Source: MED-G105 sp039814575 (GTDB lineage: Bacteria > Pseudomonadota > Alphaproteobacteria > Caulobacterales > Parvularculaceae). From it: 64,000 nucleotides of DNA. A program made the translations under genes and the position numbers. Each line of letters opens with the position of its first letter. Position 1 is the first letter of the stretch. Of this stretch, positions 1 through 8,976 are shown in pieces. The stretch spans positions 273,664 to 337,663 of the forward strand of contig JBCCAY010000001.1 of the NCBI GenBank assembly GCA_039814575.1, read 5' to 3'. The notes under the pieces are model-generated. The model searched no databases. It had not been told where the DNA came from and saw nothing but the letters and a program-made list of their open reading frames with translations.

Positions 1-389
1 GTCGCGCCGACGCCGAGTTTCACGGGTTCACTCGTTTCGCCGGCACCTGATGAGAACAGGGCTGACGCGGCCCAGCCGCCGGGTCCTTTTGCGCGCGGCA
101 ATTCATTAAGGCGCGCGCTGCGCAAGCCCCGGCCCGGCCCGAACAAGGACAGCGCTTCTAAAAGGTTTGTTTTTCCCGCGCCATTTGCGCCGAAAAACGC
201 CGCCGGACGGCCGTCGAGTTCCAGCGTTACGCTGCCATAGGAGCGAAAATCGTGCAGCGCCAGGCGTTGAAATGCAGAGCGCGCTGGCGTTTCGTCGTGT
301 GCGGACAGTCGGCCGTCACGAGCCGCGTCGTCTGCATGAGGAGCGACGTCGGCCGGCGTTGTGGCTGTTGGCTCTGCGAGCGTCGTCAT
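1..389 (-). CDS. recF: RecF, N-terminal part (truncated by window edge)
   Basis: RecF is an SMC-like ATPase that helps load RecA at single-strand gaps. Translating the reverse complement from the ATG at 389 gives a roughly 40-residue Thr/Ala/Asp-rich leader, then the canonical N-terminus LALHDFRSYGSVTLELDG. The Walker A motif GANGAGKTNLLEALSLF and the family sequence GPGRGLRSARL follow. An AAGGA ribosome site lies 7 nt before the ATG. The remaining two thirds lie outside the window. It sits downstream of dnaN on the same strand, the usual dnaA-dnaN-recF order. The N-terminal extension before LALHDF is longer than usual, so a later start is possible, but no other in-frame ATG precedes the domain. 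Confidence 0.93.
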   Translation of the reverse strand, partial: MTTLAEPTATTPADVAPHADDAARDGRLSAHDETPARSAFQRLALHDFRSYGSVTLELDGRPAAFFGANGAGKTNLLEALSLFGPGRGLRSARLNELPRAKGPGGWAASALFSSGAGETSEPVKLGVGA

Positions 390-606
390 GCTCAATCCTT
401 GTTTCACGTTGCGTCGATGGTCGGTCTATCGCCTAACGACCAGCCGCCATTACGCGTCGTTGCGTCTAGCGGCCAATACTGCCCTTCGTCCCTTGAGAAA
501 CGAATGTGAGCACCGCGCTGCGCCAATGTTTCCCCGCGGCGCTTTACACGGGTGTTTTCCACCAGTGCATTCCGGTCGGCCGTGTTTGCTTGGGCGCGCC
601 TCAATC

Positions 607-1725
607 TCAGACCCGCAGCGGCATAAGAACATAAAGCGCGCGCGGTTCATCATCGTCGGCGATGACGGTCGGCGAGGATGGATCAGAAAGCCGGAAGGTC
701 AGCCCACCGCCGTCAACTTGACCCGCCACATCCAGGAGATAGCGAGCGTTAAAGCCAATCTCCAAGGCCTCGCCGGTATAATCGACCGATAGCTCTTCAA
801 GGGCGCTGCCGGCCTCGGGGTTATTAACGGCGAGGCGCAGGCGATCGCCCTCTAGCGCCAGTTTGATCGATCGCGTGCGATCGGCCGAAACCGTGGCGAC
901 ACGGTCGACCGCTTTCGAGAAGTCGTCTGTCTCCACGTGCAAAGTGTGCGGATTATCCTTTGGGATAACGCGTTCATAGTCGGGGAACGATCCGTCGATG
1001 AGCTTCGAGGTCAAATGTCCGAAGCCGAACCCAAAACGGATTTTCGTTTCCGAGACGGCGACGTCGATCATCTCCTCCGCGTCTTCGAAAAGCCGCCCGA
1101 GTTCCGTCACCGCCTTGCGCGGAACAATGACGCTGGGCGCTTTTTCCGCACCTGCCGGCAGGCCTGCGTCCACCCGGGCGAGGCGATGGCCGTCCGTCGC
1201 GGCGGCGCGCAACAGGCCGCCGGCGTCGGTTTCCGCCGGGTGCAAATAGACGCCGTTCAAATAATACCGTGTTTCTTCCTGGGACATGGCGAACCGCGTC
1301 TTCAGGAAAAGGCGGCGAATGTCGTCCGTGGGGATTTGATAGGTGACCGACAGGTCGTCCGTCGAAAGGGTCGGAAAGTCGTCGTCCGGCAAGACGGCCA
1401 AGAAGAATTCCGAGCGTCCGGCTGCAACCCGTAAGCGGCCTTCCGCCGGCGCGAGCTCCAGAAGGATCTGCGCGCCGTCCGGCAGGCGGCGGACGATTTC
1501 GTAAAGCGTTAGGGCGGAGGCTGTGGCGGCGCCGGGCGCTGCTACGTCGGCGGGCGCGCGCTCAGAAATCTCGATGTCGAGGTCCGTCGCCGTCAATGTC
1601 AACGCGCCGCCTTCGGCGTGCATTAAAACATTTGCGAGGATCGGAATCGTATTACGGCGTTCCACGACGCTTTGCACATGGCCGAGCGCTTTGACGAGAG
1701 CGGCCCGTTCAATCGTTACTTTCAT
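607..1725 (-). CDS. dnaN: DNA polymerase III sliding clamp (beta subunit)
   Basis: Ring-shaped dimeric processivity clamp that tethers DNA polymerase III and other DNA-processing enzymes. At 372 aa it is the normal length and covers all three clamp domains: it begins MKVTIERAALVKALGHVQ, has the middle-domain segment EETRYYLNGVYLH, and ends with the family C-terminus YVLMPLRV. ATG start at 1725. It is separated from dnaA by about 640 bp, so it probably has its own promoter, and it is followed by recF after 217 bp. Confidence 0.97.
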   Translation of the reverse strand: MKVTIERAALVKALGHVQSVVERRNTIPILANVLMHAEGGALTLTATDLDIEISERAPADVAAPGAATASALTLYEIVRRLPDGAQILLELAPAEGRLRVAAGRSEFFLAVLPDDDFPTLSTDDLSVTYQIPTDDIRRLFLKTRFAMSQEETRYYLNGVYLHPAETDAGGLLRAAATDGHRLARVDAGLPAGAEKAPSVIVPRKAVTELGRLFEDAEEMIDVAVSETKIRFGFGFGHLTSKLIDGSFPDYERVIPKDNPHTLHVETDDFSKAVDRVATVSADRTRSIKLALEGDRLRLAVNNPEAGSALEELSVDYTGEALEIGFNARYLLDVAGQVDGGGLTFRLSDPSSPTVIADDDEPRALYVLMPLRV

Positions 1726-2368
1726 AGCGTCAGTTCCATTGCGTCACCCTCACGGATCGTTTCTTTTCATTAGTCGGCTTAAAGCCGCCGCTTTGCCCCG
1801 TTCCAGTTACACGCTTTGGGGGCGTTCAGTTAGAGGCCTAGATCTGAGGCCGAAAAATGGCGTACGTCGCAAGGGCCTTATAAGTTGCTGCATTAAACCC
1901 ATTAATGGGCGCACATTGCAGCCTTCCTCGATGTGGTCGGCCGCATCAGTCAGAAAAGACACCTCTGAAAGGTATCAATGCAGCGCAAAGAAAGCGCCAT
2001 TGAGGCGCGGTATTGATGGTCCAAAAACAAGCCGGGCAAGCACAAAAAACTGTGCTTTCACCATCAGTGCGGCCTGCGAATATCAGGCATCGTTATCATT
2101 GTTAGAATAGACTAAATTCGCAGCAAAAAGCCAGCGATTCGCGGCATTGAAAAGCCGCGAATTTCCTCTGCTTTCCCTTTGATTTGACAGGTTTTTCTTA
2201 CAGCGCGACGAGATGCGCGCCGCGCGGCTTCGGCGACGCTCGTTCGCACCACTGAAAAGCGCCTTCGTGTGCGCCCGCGAAGTGGAGAAGTCTTCAAAAA
2301 CGACACGTCGAGGCGCTTGCAGAACGAAACAAGCGCCCCGGTTCGGCGAACCTCAACAGTCTGACGTT
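1726..2368. other. dnaA-dnaN intergenic region with stem-loops
   Basis: About 640 bp without a convincing gene. Small basic reading frames here lack ribosome sites. It contains two hairpin-forming sequences: arms TTCGCGGC (2138-2145) and GCCGCGAA (2154-2161), and arms AAGCACA (2038-2044) and TGTGCTT (2051-2057). It also has a perfect 12-bp palindrome CCCATTAATGGG at 1898-1909. Read on the minus strand, the first hairpin lies about 200 bp after the dnaA stop and is followed by a GCTTTTTGC run, so it could terminate dnaA. The region presumably also holds the dnaN promoter; no confident -35/-10 pair was found. Confidence 0.5.
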
Positions 2369-3913
2369 CTAGAAACCGATACGGTCTTTGATGGCGGCGA
2401 CATTGGCGCGAAAGGTCTCTTCGCGTTCATGCAGGGCCTGAGCGCGGTCATAGCTGCTCATCACGGTTGTGTGGTCGCGTTTCAGCGCTTTTCCAAGCCG
2501 AGGAAAGGACTCTCCAAGCGCCTCACGTCCGACCATCACAAAAGCGTGGCGCGCCCGCGCGATACGCTGGGGTTGGGCGCGGCCGCGCAGATCCTCGACC
2601 GATAGCTTAAAGACCTTGGCCGTTGCTTCTAGCGTGTCATCAAGCGTTGGTTCATTTTGCACGTCTTTCAGGCGTGTTTTTAAAGCTGCGCGGGCTTCGT
2701 CCGCGCCGATCGTATCGGCCTTGGCGCCGTATAGAAGTTCCAGCTGATTAAAAGCACCAATGGCTTCGCGCATGCTGCTCGTGAAGTTCTGTACAATGAA
2801 GTCAATCGCGTCATCGGCAATCGCACACGCTGCCTTCGACGCGCTACGCCGCTTCATGATAACTTCTCGGCGTAAAGATTCGCCGCCGACCTCGATGGGC
2901 GCGGGCAGCCCTCCCGATAGGCGATCGGCCAGGCGGGGGTTTAGGCCCGCTTCTTTTAGGCGTGCGGGAGCGACTTCGCCCGCGATCACCAATTGCCGAC
3001 CATGGGTGGCGAACCGATTGGCGAGGTTGAGAATTTCTTCTTGGGTGCGGACACAAGACAAAAGCAGGTGCAAATCGTCGATTAAGATTAGGCGCCGTTC
3101 CGCAAGCTCTTGGTGCAGCGATTGCAGCGCGCTCGACCGCGCCGCGGACGCGCAGCCATTGCGCATGTCGGAATAAGTGAAATAAGCGAACGGTTGATCG
3201 GGGTGCGTTTCGCTCCAGTTGTTCGCCAGCGCGTACAGTAGGTGAGTTTTTCCGCACCCTGATGGACCATAGATGTAGACAAGGTCGCCGGCGTTATCGT
3301 CGCGCAGGGCGCGCTTGGCCGCCGCGAAAGCGACTTCATTTGAATGGTCGACGGCGAAACCGTCAAATCGCATGCGCGCGTCGACGGGTGATATCAAGTC
3401 TTCCAAAAGGGGGCCCGCAACCGTGTCTTCGCCTTTTTGGCTTCCGGCAGACGCGTCCGCCGCAATAGGGCGGCGATTACGCAGAGCGTTTAATTGCTCG
3501 CTATTGTCGTCAGGAGTCGCCGTCGCGCCGCCGCGGGCATTTTCGCCTCGTTTGGACAGGGCGTTGTTCGATAGGGCGTTGTCATCCAAAAAAAGCGCGC
3601 TGCGGGTTTGCGTTGTTTTTTGGTGTTGTCGCCTGGCGGATTCCTGCGTCTGTTCTTTCAGGGCGATCGTAAGGCGTGCAACGGGGTTCACCAATTTGCA
3701 CCAAGTCGAATGTAAGCCCCGACGATATACCTGGTCGAGCCGATCGCGCTTCACTGCAGACGGCGTCAGCAGCGTTACAGCGTCTTCGGACGCCTCCAAG
3801 ACGTCTAAATCGGCCATCCAAGATTGAAAGATTGTGTCCCCGTATTTGCTGCGTAAGCCGCTTTGAAAAGCCAAGAGTTTATCCGCGATGCCGCCGACCG
3901 CCTCGTTCGTCAT
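2369..3913 (-). CDS. dnaA: Chromosomal replication initiator DnaA (divergent)
   Basis: Initiator ATPase that binds DnaA boxes and melts oriC. From the ATG at 3913 the protein is 514 aa. It has an N-terminal domain I (FQSWMADLDVLEA), a long polar linker (about residues 95-170), an AAA+ domain with Walker A GPSGCGKTHLLYALAN (about 216) and Walker B LILIDDLH (about 275), and a C-terminal HTH domain with KRDHTTVMSSYDRA. Typical DnaA has GGVGLGKTHL and GGRDHTTV, so key motifs are recognisable but substituted. Upstream in-frame starts at 3949 (ATG) and 3967 (TTG) exist; 3913 was chosen because homology-like sequence begins at MTNEAVGGIADKL. Its position beside dnaN-recF and rpsT supports the true initiator rather than a paralogue. 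Confidence 0.93.
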   Translation of the reverse strand: MTNEAVGGIADKLLAFQSGLRSKYGDTIFQSWMADLDVLEASEDAVTLLTPSAVKRDRLDQVYRRGLHSTWCKLVNPVARLTIALKEQTQESARRQHQKTTQTRSALFLDDNALSNNALSKRGENARGGATATPDDNSEQLNALRNRRPIAADASAGSQKGEDTVAGPLLEDLISPVDARMRFDGFAVDHSNEVAFAAAKRALRDDNAGDLVYIYGPSGCGKTHLLYALANNWSETHPDQPFAYFTYSDMRNGCASAARSSALQSLHQELAERRLILIDDLHLLLSCVRTQEEILNLANRFATHGRQLVIAGEVAPARLKEAGLNPRLADRLSGGLPAPIEVGGESLRREVIMKRRSASKAACAIADDAIDFIVQNFTSSMREAIGAFNQLELLYGAKADTIGADEARAALKTRLKDVQNEPTLDDTLEATAKVFKLSVEDLRGRAQPQRIARARHAFVMVGREALGESFPRLGKALKRDHTTVMSSYDRAQALHEREETFRANVAAIKDRIGF

Positions 3914-4041
3914 TTTTAGCCCCGAGTTTAAAAAATAGACGCAAACCATTATGACGCGTCGACCCAAAGACGCGACGTGATGGCCATTTAAAAGAAACTA
4001 TTACGTTGTGCGGGGCTTGCCCCCGCGCCCGCTGGAGCGGT

Positions 4042-4335
4042 CTATCCGTCCCAAGCGTCAAACATACGCGTACTGACCGTTGTGATCGTGGTGCTCTTGC
4101 GGTCCGCCTGCTGCTGTAAATCTATCAACCCACCACCCGATAAGCCTAATCGACAAGATGTTTTAATGCGTTGGGGCATCGGAGAAGCGATTTCCACTTT
4201 AGCGCGTCTGAGGGAATTGGCAAGCATTTCGGCACATAATTCGTGCACGAATTTATGCTGCTGTTTCGATTGGATAAACCGCGTTGGTTGTTTCTGCGTT
4301 TGCGTATGCATAGGCGTCTTCACCGTCGCGATCAT
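4042..4335 (-). CDS. Possible small protein upstream of dnaA
   Basis: A 97-aa reading frame, M-I-A-T-V-K-T start, upstream of and codirectional with dnaA. The only positive sign is a good ribosome site (GGAAGGG, 9 nt before the ATG at 4335). The protein is polar and Gln/Thr-rich, with one plausible helix (KFVHELCAEMLANSLRRAK). No family is recognised. It overlaps the perfect palindrome at 4239-4252 and lies in the presumed origin region, so it may be a chance frame. Confidence 0.25.
   Translation of the reverse strand: MIATVKTPMHTQTQKQPTRFIQSKQQHKFVHELCAEMLANSLRRAKVEIASPMPQRIKTSCRLGLSGGGLIDLQQQADRKSTTITTVSTRMFDAWDG
4239..4252. promoter_or_regulatory. Perfect 14-bp palindrome upstream of dnaA
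   Basis: ATTCGTGCACGAAT is identical to its reverse complement and sits in a wider AT-rich dyad (CATA... ...TTATG). It is about 330 bp upstream of the dnaA start. It could be an operator for a dimeric regulator of dnaA or of the possible small gene that overlaps it. No regulator is assigned. Confidence 0.4.
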
Positions 4336-6282
4336 GTCGCTTGCCCTTCCAAAGATATTTACGGTCAAACAGGCGTTCAAGATTGGTAAGCGCCTGCGCT
4401 GTTAGACAAAAAGTCGGTATCGGTCGACGGACCAATGCGACTGAAATGGTAGACTGTGGATCTGAGTGAAGCGTCGATAATGAAGCGCTGCTCAAATCTT
4501 ACAACAAAGAACTGGCGGACGACGACTTAACGTCCGTTTAGGCACGATATGCGTAAGGCCGCGGCCTTCGTGTTCGGCGATCGATCGGTATGGCGCCTCG
4601 ATGCAATATCAAACCAAAACCGGCACGTATCTGCTGTCACAAGGCAAAATCGCCGTCGTTACGCAACTCAATGATGTGTCGCCACATCCCGTTCGGGTTA
4701 ACTCTCCGCATGAGCGGTCTGGGACTTTTGGGCAATCAACGCAGCAAGTATCTAAGTCGCCGTATTTGAACGCGGAAAGCGGCCGCCACCGCCCTGTAAG
4801 CGCCCGACAATCATCTTTATACGCAGCATCTTAAATATCTAATAGAACGTATGCGGCGCGTAAGGCTCAAATGTCGAAACGCCGCCCGTTAACGATGCAA
4901 CTTGACGCCGGCATCTGTCAATCTTAATGTGCGGTCGATCGCATTACCACGTCGCGCAGCTAGCGGGTTCTATTTGACGAGCTGGACATAAATTAGCCGC
5001 CGGTTTCTAGGCCCTAGTTCCGCTTAGCCTTCATTCCACTTAGGCCTGACTGTCCACTTAGGCCTGACTGTCCACTTAGGCCTGACTGTCCACTTAGGCC
5101 TGACTGTCGCTCTCTGCACCCTAACGCCGTGTCGCTCGGGCGTCGCAGCATTCGTGCGCCACCCAATCGAGTTTGTGGATTTCATCGCCTACCCATTTGC
5201 CGTCGCGGCCGTTTCTATCGCCCCGATTTCTCTCCTTTTCATCCCCTCCAGCTCATCAAGCCGGCATGTTCTAAGCTTGGCCGCCTTTTGTTTGTTGGCC
5301 GATTGTTTTTGCAGTGCTGACGCGCCATGCGAGGTATATTCGCCGCTAAACTTTGCGATTCATCCTCTTCTATGAGGTGTTTCAAAAACATCCTCTCGTT
5401 CAGCATTTAGGTTACCGGCGTAAGCCTGTTTCGACATCCTGCGGCGTGCGATCCAGCCTTTTAGGCACCGTCCCGAATGCGCCGCCTTATCAATTCGCTT
5501 GTGCGCTCCAAGAAGCCGACATTGGGTGACCTGTCATTAGTTGTTCTGCCATTCTGCCCTCGGCTGCATTTTTTTATTGGCGTGTATCGCGCCCCTCGTG
5601 CTTCGGCGTTTAGAACAGGTCTTCTTTTCGGGCCGGCTACTCATTCGCTCTCGCTATGTTCCAGTCGTTCTCTTTGTGTGTTCCGACCGTTATCAACGCG
5701 TTCCTGCGCTAAGTTCCGCTCGATCAATTTAGTGAGCGCTCTATCAACGCTTGTGTTGCGGCGCCGTAGGCTTCTGGGGTGCGATTGATAACCACAACTA
5801 CGGCGCCAACGTTGTCTTTATCGGCCGACTTCGTCTTTGCCTGCTTTTTGTAATTTCGCTTTCCTGCCGCCGATTTTGATTGCTGCTCCCTTTTAGTCCG
5901 TACCCGCCATTTTCTGATAATAAGCATAGCTTAGCGTGTTCGGTTGGCAAGCGATGAATACGCCTCTAAGTGGCTATCGCGCTACTTTTTTCACTTGCAA
6001 ATGGTGATTCGTGAATAAATCAATGGCTTAACGGGATCGCCTTTATTTCCCCACTTTCCAAAATTTTCACGCAATTTTTGCGCCCGGCATTATGTGCGCC
6101 TCAGCGCACCTGGCGCGCCCGCGCCAACGCCGCCGACAAGCCCCTAAGAAACGCGCAGACGCGCGAAATGGTTCGTCCACTGAGCAGGTGAGTAAGACCC
6201 GCTTACAGCGCGCAATGTGCAGAATTTTTGACGAGACGAGCTCGTTAACAAGACTTCTTAAAAGCTCGAGGATTGAAGGGTT
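4336..6282. other. Candidate chromosomal origin region (oriC)
   Basis: Nearly 2 kb between dnaA and rpsT with no supported gene; frames on both strands have non-protein-like composition or no ribosome site. It holds a perfect 4 x 18-bp direct repeat (5036-5107) and sequences close to the alphaproteobacterial DnaA box (consensus TGTGGATCA or TGTGGATAA in this orientation): TGTGGATCT at 4455-4463, TGTGGATTT at 5174-5182, CGTGAATAA at 6010-6018. An AT-rich stretch at about 5970-6085 could serve as an unwinding element. Proximity to dnaA, dnaN and recF supports an origin; the exact core cannot be fixed by eye. Confidence 0.5.
5036..5107. repeat. Four perfect 18-bp direct repeats (iteron-like)
   Basis: The unit CCACTTAGGCCTGACTGT occurs four times head to tail without a mismatch at 5036-5053, 5054-5071, 5072-5089 and 5090-5107. 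Each unit contains the palindromic core AGGCCT. The array lies in the gene-free dnaA-rpsT region. The spacing resembles initiator iterons, but the sequence does not match a DnaA box, so the binding protein, if any, is unknown. Confidence 0.95.
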
Positions 6283-6549
6283 TTACGCTGACAGCGCTTT
6301 TACGCGCGCTGACAATCGCGAGAGCTTACGAGCAACGGTGCGTTTGTGGATCACGCCCTTTGAGGCCGCGCGATGTAATTCTGGTTGCGCAGCTTTAAAG
6401 GCGTCCGCAGCAGCTGCTTTGTCGCCTGACTTAATGGCGTCCTCGACTTTCCGCAGAAATGTGCGCACGCGCGACCGGCGCGACTTGTTTACAGCCGTGC
6501 GGCGGGCGATTTTACGAACCATCTTTTTAGCAGACGAGGTGTTAGCCAT
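6283..6549 (-). CDS. rpsT: 30S ribosomal protein S20
   Basis: Primary 16S rRNA-binding protein of the small subunit. The 88-aa product starts MANTSSAKKMVRKIARRTAV, is Lys/Arg/Ala-rich and helical throughout, and contains KSRRSRVRTFLRKVEDAI and the C-terminal GVIHKRTVARKLSRLSARV, all typical of S20. ATG at 6549 with a GGGAGCC-type ribosome site. A sigma70-like promoter lies about 150 bp upstream on the same strand. dnaA-rpsT-mutM proximity recurs in alphaproteobacteria. Confidence 0.97.
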   Translation of the reverse strand: MANTSSAKKMVRKIARRTAVNKSRRSRVRTFLRKVEDAIKSGDKAAAADAFKAAQPELHRAASKGVIHKRTVARKLSRLSARVKALSA

Positions 6550-6698
6550 GGGGCTCCCTTTGAACGCTCTAAATCGCCGCTGAGACCCCTATCGATCGAA
6601 GCGGCTGTTAGTCCGGCTCGCGCCGGTCAATTTCAAAAAAGCGATGCCGGTCGCCGAAATAGCCGGGCGGCTTGACATCACGAAAAAACAAGAAACGC

Positions 6699-6727
6699 CC
6701 TATACTAGGGGGAAAGGGGGGCGTCAA
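6699..6727 (-). promoter_or_regulatory. Sigma70-type promoter for rpsT
   Basis: Read on the minus strand: -35 TTGACG (6722-6727), 17-bp spacer, -10 TATAGG (6699-6704). Transcription would start near 6690 and give an rpsT leader of about 140 nt, long enough for the autoregulation known for S20 mRNAs in other bacteria. The rest of the 6550-6846 gap shows no gene. Confidence 0.65.
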
Positions 6728-6846
6728 TCCGCAATTAGATTAAACTGCTAGCGCCTGATTTGCGGTCGGCATTGTGGGGCCGCAAGGGGACTTGCGGGGC
6801 GGCAAGGTCAGTTCTCGACCACCAATGCGCTCGTTGGTCCAATCAC

Positions 6847-7791
6847 CTATTTCTGGCACGCGCCGCAGTAAAAAGTCGAGCGACCGCTTTGGATGAAGCG
6901 CGTGACGGGCCGCGCGCAGGTTCGGCACGGTGCGCCTTCCCGGTCGTAGACCGCAAACTCCTTTTGGAAATAGCCGAGATCCCCGTCTGCATTGGCGAAG
7001 TCGCGCAACGACGAGCCGCCGGCGTCAATCGCTTCGGTTAAGACGTCGCGTAGCGCCCGGTAGAGCCGATGGGCGCGGACGCCGGAAACCGAGGCGGCCT
7101 TGCGGCGCGGCGATATTCCCGCCCGAAATAGGGCTTCGCAGGCATATATATTGCCAATGCCGGCGACAACGCCCTGGTCGAGCAACGCTGTTTTGATCGG
7201 CGTCGCGCGCCCCTTCAGCGATTGCGAGAAGGTTTCTGCTGAGAATTGGTTGGACAAGGGCTCCGGACCCATGGCGCGAAAATGCCGACAATCGTCGAGG
7301 GCGTCCGTCGGGGCGAGGTCCATAAAGCCGAACCGGCGCGGGTCGTTATAGACGATCCGCGCCCCGGCGGTGTCGGAGGCGGCGCTGCGCGCGTCAGCGA
7401 TTTCCAGTGGCGACATGTCGAACACGATGTGGTCATGCGCCGGGTTTGTGTCACGTCCATGGTGAAAAACGCCGGGCGTAGCGTCCTTGTCAGGCGCGAT
7501 CTCACCAGTATCGGATGGCGTATTTTGCTCGGTCTTCCTTGGTCTTACCGTAAAGCGACCGGACATACCGAGATGCATTATGAGCGTCTCGCCGGTTGAG
7601 AGACTACAAAGAAGGTATTTCCCGCGCCGATCCATCGCGTCGATCCGTGCGCCGGTCAGCCGATCGGCGAAGGCGTCCGGCAAGGGGAAGCGCAAATCTG
7701 GGCGGTTTGTGGTGACGTGCTCAATGCGCGCGCCAAGCATGGCCGGCGCGAGGCCGCGGCGCACTGTTTCAACTTCGGGGAGCTCTGGCAT
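6847..7791 (-). CDS. mutM: Formamidopyrimidine-DNA glycosylase (Fpg/MutM)
   Basis: Bifunctional glycosylase/AP lyase that removes 8-oxoguanine and formamidopyrimidines. The ATG at 7791 gives the obligatory N-terminus MPELPEVETVRRGL, whose Pro2 is the catalytic nucleophile and Glu3 assists. DRRGKYLLC carries the conserved lysine. The C-terminus has the four-cysteine zinc finger (CRTC...CGAC). The protein is 314 aa, longer than the usual 270-290, because of a Thr/Asp/His-rich insertion of about 35 residues after LGMSGRF. In-frame sequence upstream of the ATG is not used because processing must expose Pro2. Confidence 0.96.
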   Translation of the reverse strand: MPELPEVETVRRGLAPAMLGARIEHVTTNRPDLRFPLPDAFADRLTGARIDAMDRRGKYLLCSLSTGETLIMHLGMSGRFTVRPRKTEQNTPSDTGEIAPDKDATPGVFHHGRDTNPAHDHIVFDMSPLEIADARSAASDTAGARIVYNDPRRFGFMDLAPTDALDDCRHFRAMGPEPLSNQFSAETFSQSLKGRATPIKTALLDQGVVAGIGNIYACEALFRAGISPRRKAASVSGVRAHRLYRALRDVLTEAIDAGGSSLRDFANADGDLGYFQKEFAVYDREGAPCRTCARPVTRFIQSGRSTFYCGACQK

Positions 7792-8184
7792 GGTCCTACG
7801 TCGTATATCGCTTCTACACCGCTTGCGAAAGTTCGAGAGAGGCCCGCCGCTGACGTAACCGTGCCGACGTAAAAATGTTGAGTGCGAGCGAGCTCGTATA
7901 AAGCGTTTCGAGGCCAAGGGTGTTCGGTTAGTCGTTCCGCGTTCTGTTTATAAGTCGGAACGACTTTAGCCGGCTTAAGGCGGTGTTTGGAGGGGGGCGA
8001 CAGCCATGCGCCTCTTGTCCCATGGTCCGTTCAACGTTCGACGCTGTTGTTTGGAATTTGGGCGCGTGCTTGCCGTTGATCCGGTGCTTCAAGAAGGCGT
8101 TTCCAATTTCCTTGAACGGTTCTGTGCTAATCTCAAGCATCGCCGAAGCGCCTATCGATGGAGGCTTTGGCGCTGAATATAAAA
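7792..8184. other. Intergenic region with inverted repeat
   Basis: About 390 bp without a supported gene. A minus-strand frame of 70 codons (7928-8140) has no recognisable family or clear ribosome site. A 10-bp inverted repeat AGTCGTTCCG (7930-7939) / CGGAACGACT (7956-7965) with a 16-nt spacer could be a transcript end or operator. Confidence 0.5.
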
Positions 8185-8778
8185 TCAGTGGAGCGTTGTT
8201 TGCTTGGGCGATGTCTCGTCCGTCAGCAAAGGCGGATCCTTGATCTCGGCGATCATTGACTTGGCTTCCTCGTCGCTAATGGCGTTTTGTTCTTTTAGCC
8301 ATTCAATGGCGTTTGCGCGCGCTTGGACGTCGTCGCCATAATCGGTCTGTTTGAACCATTGCAACAATTGGGCGCTTCGCCGTTCCTGAATTAACGCCAG
8401 AATGTCATCGCTCTGTTTGTCACTGAGAATGAAAATGCTGCCGTTTTGCGTGTCGAACACGGTGAATGACGACCATGTGGCGCGATAAAAAGCGAGGCAG
8501 CCGAGGCCGACGATCAGCCAGAAGCCGGGAACCGTGAACCCCTTCGATCCACCGAGCGCGGCGGCGATCTGAATAACGCCAAGAACGCACCAAATCAGGC
8601 CGACGTTCCGCAGCCAATTATTGCGTTCAAAGACGAGGCGTGTTGTCGCTGGAATGGAGCCATACTGGACCGAGAACTGCACCTCGCCGCTATTGTCCCG
8701 TATTTTGTAGCTCAATTCGTCTTCGTTAAAGCTCAGCCACGTTCTCGTGGCCAAGTGTTTCTGTTTGTACTCCAACAT
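8185..8778 (-). CDS. Small two-TM membrane protein, unknown function
   Basis: A 197-aa protein read from the ATG at 8778, preceded by GGGAGG 5 nt upstream. A longer frame to 8907 exists, but its start lies inside the rpsA terminator, so the shorter form is preferred. N-terminal soluble part (LEYKQKHLATRTWLSF...), then two hydrophobic helices (LIWCVLGVIQIAAALGG; FWLIVGLGCLAFYRATW), then a polar C-terminal domain with ISDEEAKSMIAEI. This architecture (PH-like strand-rich region, hairpin of two helices, C-terminal cytosolic helices) occurs in many uncharacterised bacterial proteins. No function is assigned. Confidence 0.7.
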   Translation of the reverse strand: MLEYKQKHLATRTWLSFNEDELSYKIRDNSGEVQFSVQYGSIPATTRLVFERNNWLRNVGLIWCVLGVIQIAAALGGSKGFTVPGFWLIVGLGCLAFYRATWSSFTVFDTQNGSIFILSDKQSDDILALIQERRSAQLLQWFKQTDYGDDVQARANAIEWLKEQNAISDEEAKSMIAEIKDPPLLTDETSPKQTTLH

Positions 8779-8890
8779 TAAGGCCTCCCATGCGGCGTGG
8801 TTGAAAATTCGCCTGCCCTGAGATTTTCGGGCAAGGCGTTCGATTTCTGAGAACAGACCAAAGGCGCCCGGCCACAATAAAAACTCATAG

Positions 8891-8918
8891 AAAAGCGGCC
8901 AAAGCAATCTTTGGCCGC
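8891..8918 (-). terminator. Rho-independent terminator of rpsA
   Basis: On the minus strand: perfect 10-bp stem GCGGCCAAAG / CTTTGGCCGC with a 4-nt loop, then TTTTCTATG and a further T run. It lies about 60 bp past the rpsA stop codon. Confidence 0.9.
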
Positions 8919-8976
8919 TCTTTAGTGGAACTGTGCGCCAGGCGTTCGCGCCGGCGCGTATCAGCGCGTTCAGCGC

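Noticed and set aside
2112..2306. Short basic minus-strand frame between dnaA and dnaN
   Set aside because: Arg-rich, no ribosome site, overlaps the hairpin likely to end dnaA.
5724..5927. Lys-rich minus-strand frame of 67 codons in the origin region
   Set aside because: No clear ribosome site, no recognisable domain, and composition follows the local base pattern.
6345..6353. Perfect match to the strong alphaproteobacterial DnaA box (TGTGGATCA)
   Set aside because: It lies inside rpsT and encodes part of the conserved VIHK segment, so coding constraint explains it.
6672..6706. TTGACA and TATACT on the plus strand resembling a promoter
   Set aside because: The spacer is 23 bp, too long for sigma70, and no plus-strand gene follows. 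The minus-strand pair at 6699-6727 has the correct 17-bp spacing.
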